DNA of 64,000 bases from positions 62,001 through 126,000 of the forward strand of contig JAUXTQ010000052.1 in NCBI GenBank assembly GCA_030678995.1, read 5' to 3'. Shown one piece after another: positions 58,799-64,000 of this stretch (position 1 is its first letter; the number at the start of each line of letters is the position of its first letter). The position numbers and the translations under genes are program-made. The notes below the pieces were generated by a model that did not search any database, had not been told where the DNA came from, and saw nothing but the letters and a program-made list of their open reading frames with translations. Source of the stretch: Caulobacter sp. Its GTDB lineage: Bacteria; Pseudomonadota; Alphaproteobacteria; Caulobacterales; Caulobacteraceae.

Positions 58799-61700
58799 AT
58801 GAGCGCCGCCCGTTCGCCTTTGCCGTTCGATCCCCTGTCGCTGGGGACCGACCTGGCCATGGACATCGAGTGCTTCGGGGCCTCGGAAGCCGCGCCGGAG
58901 GACCTGACCGGCTGCACCGTGCGGCTGGCCTATGCCCGCCGGCCCTCGCCGCCGCGGGCGCTAGTCGCGGGCGAGGTGTTCGACCTGACCATCGGCGACG
59001 GGATTACCATCGTCGACAACATGATCCAGGTGCGGGTCGTCGGCGCCACGACCGCCGACTGGATCGCCGGGGTGTACGAGGCCGCCCTGTGGATCACCCG
59101 CGCCGACGACAGCGTCGAGGATTCGCTGAGCTTCATCCAGCCGTTCGTGCGCGGCGCCGGGGCGCTGGCCGTGGGCGATGTCTCCACGCCGCCGCCGATG
59201 ACCGCCGCCGCCGGGGCCAGCCTGCAGCTGTTCCGCGACACCGGCCGCTATCGCCTGGTGCGCGCCGGGACGGGGCTGCGGGGCCCCGGCGGCCCGGGCA
59301 CGTCCGTCGGCGCCGGCGCGCCGGTCGATGCGGCCGGGGCGGACGGGGAGATGTATCTCGACGAGACCAACCTGCGCCTCTATGGCCCGCATGCGGACGG
59401 CGTCTGGGTCGCCGATGCCTGGCGCAACGCCGCGACGGGCGGCACGGCGCCGGACGAAAACGCCGTGGGAACGGCTGATGACAAGCTGATGAGCGTGGCG
59501 GTGCGGTTCCTCACCGAGGACGCCTCGGTCCTGCGGCTGGTCTATCCAAATTTCCAGATCACCAGCACGGGCGACTCCGCCGCCGGCTGTGGCGTCCTGA
59601 CCCTCAGCGCCTCGATCAGCTACCCGACGCTGGCCGATGTGCTGGCGCCGTCCTGTCCTTGCGTGGTTCAGCCGGGCGGCGACGAGACGACGGTCGACAT
59701 CCCCCTGGGCCAGACCCTGCCGGCGGGGTCCAAGATCTATGTCAACACGTTCGCCACCCCCGCCGCCGGAACCGGCGTGCCGGCTCAACGCCTGGCTGGC
59801 GGACAGGGGGCGGCGAACACCGCCCTCGGCGAAGCCTGTGTTCGCAGCGCGACGGCGAGCGATCTGACGCAGTCTCCGGAGACCCTGGTCGATACTGGCG
59901 CCGCGATGTATGGCCCCGCCGCCGTCATGGCGCTCGTTGATGGCAGCGTCCCGTCCGTAGCGATTTTGGGCGACAGTATCACGCGCGGGCATTCGTCGGG
60001 CGCGGATGCCTATAACAACGTGGGGTTCGTGGCTCGTGGCCTGGGCGTATCGGTGGCCAGCCTCAACCTTAGTCGCGGGTCGATGCAGGCTTCCGTGACG
60101 GCCACCAATGCCTCGATGCGCCAGGCGCTCGCCGTTGCGGCGGGCTGCACACACATGGTCTGCAACCTGGGGACCAATGACGCCAATGAGGGGCAGCTTT
60201 CGGCGGCGATCAAGGCCTCTCTCGATACGATCTGGACCGATTGGCGGGCTCTGGGCATGGATGTGCGCCAGTGCTCGATCCTTCCGCGCTCTGGCGGCGA
60301 CTTCACGACCGTTGCTGGCCAGACCGCCAGCGCGATGATGTCGGAGATCACGCCGACCAACACCTATATCCGGCTGATCCCGGCTCCACTTTCGGCCTGT
60401 ATCGAGACGGCTGACACGGTCTCTTACTATCGAGACAGTGGCACATGGAACCCCGATCTGACCACGGACGGTTCGCACCCTGTTGATGCGGGAACGCTGC
60501 TTTGCGCGGTTCCGGTCGCGGCGCTCGAATGGCCGTGTGGGTTTATTCCGTTGCGGGGCTACGGAGGTCCGCAGGGGCCGACCGGAACGACCGGAGCCAC
60601 GGGTGCGACCGGGGCCACGGGTGCGACCGGGGCCACCGGGGCCACTGGTGCAACCGGCGCCACGGGCAGCACTGGCGCGACGGGCGCGACGGGCGCGACG
60701 GGTCAGGGCGTTCCGACCGGCGGAACAACGGACCAGGTTCTCTCCAAAGTCAGCGCGACCAACTACGACACGACATGGACCACGCCGACGACTGGCACGG
60801 TCACGAGCGTCGCCGCTCTGACGCTCGGCACGACCGGGACGGACCTGTCATCCAGTGTCGCTACCGGCACGACCACGCCGGTCATCACGCTCAACGTCCC
60901 TACGTCATCGGCTTCCAATCGCGGCGCCCTGTCGGCGGCGGACTGGACGACATTCAATTCCAAACAGGCTGGCGACGCCGATCTGACGGCCATCGCGGCG
61001 CTTGTATCGGCGGCGGACAAGGTTCCATACGCGACCGGCGCGGGAACGTGGGCGCTGGCGGACTTCACCGCCGCTGGCCGCGCGCTGGTTGATGACGCCA
61101 CCGCCGCCGACCAGCGCACGACGCTCGGTCTTGTGATCGGAACGGACGTTCAGGCTTACCACGCGACCCTCGCCGCCGTTGCCGCCGGAACCTACGCCGG
61201 CGACGATAGCATCGTCACGGTCGGCACGATTGCGGCGGGCGTCTGGAACGGGACGGCTGTTGCCGCAGCCTACGGCGGGACCGGCCAGACCGTCTATGCG
61301 GTCGGCGACCTCCTCTATGCGTCCACCACCACGGCTCTGTCCAAACTCGCGGACGTGGCGATCGGCAATGCGCTGATTTCTGGCGGTGTCGGCGTAGCTC
61401 CGGCATGGGGCCAGGTCGGGCTGACTACCCACGTCACCGGTACTCTGCCGGTGGCCAACGGCGGCTCTGGACAGTCGTCTTTTATCAACGGCGAACTGCT
61501 TATTGGTAATACGACCGGTAACACGCTGACCAAGGCAACGCTTACGGCTGGGTCTGGCATCACGGTCACGAACGGCGCCGGCTCGATCACGATATCCTCC
61601 ACTGCGGGTGGCGGCAGTGTCACTAGTGTGGATGTTTCTGGGGGCACTACCGGGCTAACGACCAGTGGCGGCCCCGTTACTTCCGCAGGCACTATCACGC

Positions 61701-62512
61701 TGGCTGGAACGCTGGCCGTCGCAAACGGCGGCACTGGCGTCACGACGTCTACCGGCACGGGCAGCACGGTCCTCTCCACGTCCCCTACTCTCGTCACCCC
61801 TGCGCTCGGCGAAGCTACCGCGACCAGTCTGACCGTCGCGGCGGGGGCGGAGGCCACGCCGTCCCTGGCTATCGGCGCAGGGGTTGGGATGTCGGTCGAT
61901 GCGGCGGCATCCGCAGAGGTCGTGGACAGCGGCGACATCCTCTGCAACCGGGCCATCTCGTTCGTGCGCCGGGGCACGTCTATCCTCCGAATCAGGTGGT
62001 CGGCCGAGTCCACGGTCAACATGTCCATGACGACCTACGGCACGGCCGACGTGTTCAACATTCAGCGAAAAGCGCGGGGCACGATTGCGACCCCGACTGC
62101 CGTGCTGACAAACGACGCGCTAGGATCATGGCAGACCCGTGGCCATTCGGGCTCTTCGTTCGTCGGGTCAGGACGGATTACATTCCGCGCCGTGGCCACG
62201 ACCCCGTCCACAACGGACATGGAAAGTTCGTTCGATCTTACCCTTTGCGCGCCCGCGACCGTTAGCGAAAGTACTATTTTCGCGCTTAGGTGGTCCACCG
62301 GCCTCACCGCGATGGGCGGGGTGGTCATCGACCAGAACCGCCTGCATGTGCTTCGCGCCTACACCGTCGCGACCTTACCCCCCGCGCCAACGAACCCCTG
62401 CTGGGCCCATGTCACCGACGCCACCGCGCCGACCTATAACGCCGCCCTGACCGGTGGCGGCGCGGTGAAGGTGCCGGTGTTCTGGGATGGCGCCGCATGG
62501 ACCTCTCACTAG
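58799..62512 (+). CDS. tail fibre with SGNH esterase and collagen-like repeat
   Basis: 1237 residues. The N-terminal about 150 residues are a beta-rich anchor. Around 385-570 is an SGNH hydrolase: GDSITRGH with Ser393, GTNDAN with Asn460, and DGSHP with Asp557 and His560. A collagen-like Gly-x-y run (about 589-640, mostly Gly-Ala-Thr) comes next. Then come fibre repeats with GTVTSV and VANGGTG-type units and a C-terminal knob. The enzyme probably deacetylates a host surface glycan. From about 59.8 kb codon use is more mixed than in neighbours. Confidence 0.88.
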   Translation: MSAARSPLPFDPLSLGTDLAMDIECFGASEAAPEDLTGCTVRLAYARRPSPPRALVAGEVFDLTIGDGITIVDNMIQVRVVGATTADWIAGVYEAALWITRADDSVEDSLSFIQPFVRGAGALAVGDVSTPPPMTAAAGASLQLFRDTGRYRLVRAGTGLRGPGGPGTSVGAGAPVDAAGADGEMYLDETNLRLYGPHADGVWVADAWRNAATGGTAPDENAVGTADDKLMSVAVRFLTEDASVLRLVYPNFQITSTGDSAAGCGVLTLSASISYPTLADVLAPSCPCVVQPGGDETTVDIPLGQTLPAGSKIYVNTFATPAAGTGVPAQRLAGGQGAANTALGEACVRSATASDLTQSPETLVDTGAAMYGPAAVMALVDGSVPSVAILGDSITRGHSSGADAYNNVGFVARGLGVSVASLNLSRGSMQASVTATNASMRQALAVAAGCTHMVCNLGTNDANEGQLSAAIKASLDTIWTDWRALGMDVRQCSILPRSGGDFTTVAGQTASAMMSEITPTNTYIRLIPAPLSACIETADTVSYYRDSGTWNPDLTTDGSHPVDAGTLLCAVPVAALEWPCGFIPLRGYGGPQGPTGTTGATGATGATGATGATGATGATGATGSTGATGATGATGQGVPTGGTTDQVLSKVSATNYDTTWTTPTTGTVTSVAALTLGTTGTDLSSSVATGTTTPVITLNVPTSSASNRGALSAADWTTFNSKQAGDADLTAIAALVSAADKVPYATGAGTWALADFTAAGRALVDDATAADQRTTLGLVIGTDVQAYHATLAAVAAGTYAGDDSIVTVGTIAAGVWNGTAVAAAYGGTGQTVYAVGDLLYASTTTALSKLADVAIGNALISGGVGVAPAWGQVGLTTHVTGTLPVANGGSGQSSFINGELLIGNTTGNTLTKATLTAGSGITVTNGAGSITISSTAGGGSVTSVDVSGGTTGLTTSGGPVTSAGTITLAGTLAVANGGTGVTTSTGTGSTVLSTSPTLVTPALGEATATSLTVAAGAEATPSLAIGAGVGMSVDAAASAEVVDSGDILCNRAISFVRRGTSILRIRWSAESTVNMSMTTYGTADVFNIQRKARGTIATPTAVLTNDALGSWQTRGHSGSSFVGSGRITFRAVATTPSTTDMESSFDLTLCAPATVSESTIFALRWSTGLTAMGGVVIDQNRLHVLRAYTVATLPPAPTNPCWAHVTDATAPTYNAALTGGGAVKVPVFWDGAAWTSH

Positions 62513-62522
62513 GGAATCAGAA

Positions 62523-63002
62523 ATGACTAAACCGACCCTCGACCGCTTCGATTTTCAGGCCCAGCCAGACGGGAGTTATGACTGGTGTGTCACCCTGAGC
62601 TGGGCGGTATCGGACCCCCGCAAGCCGGGCGAGACGACCAAGGTGTACGAAGGCCCGATGCCGCCCGCGCGGGCCATGGCGGACTACGGCGTGGATCTGG
62701 CGGCGGTAGTGGCCGGGCTGAACGCCGCCGCCTTCGCCCAGATCGCCGCGCGTGATCAGGCGCTGACCCAGGCTCAAAGCGCGGCCGAGGAACTGGAGGC
62801 TCGCGTCGAGAGTCTGACCGGCGTCGAGACGGACCTGCGCCGGCAGCTGGCGGCCGAGACGGCGAACGTCGCCAGGCTGTGCGACGCGCTCGACGCGGCG
62901 ACGGCGGAGGCGGCGGGGCTGAAGGGTGAGCTGGCGAGGTGCGCCGAGCGCGTGCTGGAGCTGGAGGCGGGCGTGGCGGCCAGCACCATCGAGACCGTCT
63001 AG
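62523..63002 (+). CDS. coiled-coil protein after the fibre gene (possible fibre chaperone)
   Basis: 159 residues from the ATG at 62523. The N-terminal 60 residues are a small beta domain (DRFDFQAQPDGSYDWCVTLS). The C-terminal 95 residues form a long coiled coil (LTQAQSAAEELEARVESLTG, ELARCAERVLELEAG). Small coiled-coil genes behind a fibre gene often encode fibre-assembly chaperones, but this is only a guess from position. Confidence 0.6.
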   Translation: MTKPTLDRFDFQAQPDGSYDWCVTLSWAVSDPRKPGETTKVYEGPMPPARAMADYGVDLAAVVAGLNAAAFAQIAARDQALTQAQSAAEELEARVESLTGVETDLRRQLAAETANVARLCDALDAATAEAAGLKGELARCAERVLELEAGVAASTIETV

Positions 63003-63049
63003 GCGCCCCGCCCCGTATTCCCTGACCACCGACCCCGGAGCGTCCCCGC

Positions 63050-63475
63050 ATGCCCGACCCGTCTCTGGCCGAGTCCGGCCGCCCCGCGCCGCGCCGCCGC
63101 AAGGCGGAGCCGCCGCCGTCGCATGCCGACATCCTGGCAGGCGTGGAGCGGGTGACCGCCCGACAGGATGAAGCGGAGCGGTTGCAGGACATGCACATCG
63201 TCACGGCCCAGCGGCTGGAGGTGGCCGTGGCCAACGGGTTCGCCGCCGCCCAGACGGAGATGGGCGCGATCCGCAAGAGCATCGGCGACGAGGGCGAGGA
63301 TGCCTATGGCAAGCCGGTCGGCACCGGCGTCGTCGGCCGGTTGATGCGGCTGGAGCATCGGCTGAGCCGGTATGACGGCTGGGTCAAATCGGCCGGCGCG
63401 GCCGGCATCCCGCTGGCCATCGCCGGGGGGGTGGTCTGGTGGCTGATCCAGAATCGGCTGGAGTTTTTGCGATGA
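63050..63475 (+). CDS. membrane-anchored lysis-region protein
   Basis: 141 residues. Basic, Pro-rich start, a helix that may be coiled (RVTARQDEAERLQDMHIVTA), then one C-terminal membrane helix, AGIPLAIAGGVVWWLIQNRL. It precedes the holin-like gene with a 4-nt overlap. Possibly a spanin-like or antiholin-like protein. Confidence 0.6.
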   Translation: MPDPSLAESGRPAPRRRKAEPPPSHADILAGVERVTARQDEAERLQDMHIVTAQRLEVAVANGFAAAQTEMGAIRKSIGDEGEDAYGKPVGTGVVGRLMRLEHRLSRYDGWVKSAGAAGIPLAIAGGVVWWLIQNRLEFLR

Positions 63476-63843
63476 ACCTGCTGACCATCGGCGGCGGGCT
63501 GATCGCCAAAGTCTCCAAGGACTGGTTCACGTCTCTGGACGGCGAAAGCTACGCCATCGGCAAGGCGCTGGCGGTGTTCATCACGGCGGTCGGCTCGCCG
63601 CTCCCGTGGGCGGTTCTGATCACCGGTAAGGACTTGAGCCTGACGGAAGCGGGCCTGTTCTATGGCGGCCTGGGTGGCGCGGTCATGGCGCTGATCTGGG
63701 GCACCAGCTCGACAGAGCCGACGCCTCCCGTCGTTGAGAAGACCGTGAATCTGTCGGCCGGCCCGGCGGGCACGACGGCTTCAAGCAGCACCACCCTGAC
63801 CGGTCCCGCGCCACGCCCGGCCCCGGACGGCGAAGACGGCTGA
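63472..63843 (+). CDS. holin-like membrane protein
   Basis: 123 residues from the ATG at 63472. Two probable membrane helices are ALAVFITAVGSPLPWAVLIT and AGLFYGGLGGAVMALIWGT, followed by a polar Ser/Thr/Pro tail. This matches small phage holins that release the endolysin. It lies 57 nt upstream of the M15 endolysin gene. Function is inferred from topology and place. Confidence 0.68.
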   Translation: MNLLTIGGGLIAKVSKDWFTSLDGESYAIGKALAVFITAVGSPLPWAVLITGKDLSLTEAGLFYGGLGGAVMALIWGTSSTEPTPPVVEKTVNLSAGPAGTTASSSTTLTGPAPRPAPDGEDG

Positions 63844-63850
63844 CCCCCCG

Positions 63851-63867
63851 TGCGAACGGCGTTCGCA
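63851..63867. repeat. dispersed palindrome variant (TGCGAAC form)
   Basis: TGCGAAC-GGC-GTTCGCA, a perfect 7-3-7 palindrome between the holin-like and endolysin genes. It resembles the GCGAAC variant at 39181. Confidence 0.5.
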
Positions 63868-63900
63868 TTCCCCTGACAACTGACGATTCGGAGATCTCCA

Positions 63901-64000
63901 TGACGCCCCTGTCGGCGCACTTCACGCTGGAAGAGATGACCCATTCCAACACCGCCGCCCGGCGGGGGCTGGACAACACGCCCACGGGCGAGGCGCTGGC
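63901..64000 (+). CDS. endolysin, peptidase M15 type (3' end outside window)
   Basis: Only the first 33 codons are present: MTPLSAHFTLEEMTHSNTAA then RRGLDNTPTGEAL. The HFTLEEMTHSNTA start is typical of phage M15 D-Ala-D-Ala-type peptidases (endolysins). It follows the holin-like gene, completing a lysis cassette. The catalytic residues lie beyond the window. Confidence 0.78.

Overview
High-GC DNA with alphaproteobacterial gene content, most likely from the Caulobacterales (Caulobacter, Phenylobacterium or Brevundimonas type). The evidence is a GapR/DUF2312 homologue, a GcrA-like helix-turn-helix protein and a strongly GC-rich third codon position. Genus is an inference. The window is a chromosomal catabolic region (1-18.5 kb) joined to most of an integrated lambda-like siphovirus genome (18.5-64 kb). 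The right end of the phage lies beyond the window.

Region 1 (1-3.7 kb, all minus strand): an MFS transporter cut by the window edge, an exported cupin, and a patatin-like phospholipase followed by an exported DUF302 protein.

Region 2 (4.0-18.2 kb): a catabolic cluster with three SDR oxidoreductases, an HSL-type esterase, an AraC-type regulator, a TonB-dependent receptor, a class-C-beta-lactamase-like esterase, a TetR regulator, a CoA-transferase, an Old Yellow Enzyme, a Baeyer-Villiger-type monooxygenase and an EthD-domain protein. The set fits uptake and breakdown of an alicyclic or terpenoid-like compound (alcohol to ketone to lactone or ester to acid to CoA ester); the substrate is not visible. 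Two divergent promoters in the cluster share a 62-bp module: two 15-bp palindromes GCGTAC-N3-GTACGC with centres exactly 47 bp apart around back-to-back -35 elements. This points to one regulator. The cluster lies between two near-identical 28-bp direct repeats that end in tRNA 3'-end sequence.

Region 3 (18.2-18.6 kb): three partial tRNA copies. The last is the 3' half of a tRNA-Arg(CCT) and forms the left attachment site of the prophage.

Region 4 (18.6-26.6 kb, minus strand): the early-left operon, with integrase, excisionase-like protein, Gp37/Gp68 protein, ASCH protein, a (X-Gly)34 repeat protein, a GapR homologue and a large ParB-like protein. Region 5 (26.7-28.7 kb) is the immunity region: repressor, cro-position gene, two operator/promoter areas and a membrane zinc-ribbon gene. 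Region 6 (28.9-38.4 kb, plus strand): DNA metabolism, with two DNA methyltransferases, a PD-(D/E)XK-like nuclease, an SNF2-type helicase, a tandem GcrA-like protein and a replication initiator carrying iterons inside its gene. Region 7 (38.4-64 kb): a lambda-ordered late operon (TerS, TerL, gpW, portal, protease/scaffold, D, E, connectors, tail tube, frameshifted tail chaperones, tape measure, tail tip, NlpC-like protein, J-like protein, SGNH/collagen-like fibre, holin-like proteins, M15 endolysin).

The most unusual signals are: a palindrome CCGAACCSSGTTCGG scattered through the phage and read in all three reading frames; the twin-operator module of the catabolic cluster; the iterons inside the initiator gene; a (CCAG)8 tract in a methyltransferase gene; the phage copies of cell-cycle DNA-binding proteins; and competing hairpins just before the terminase genes.
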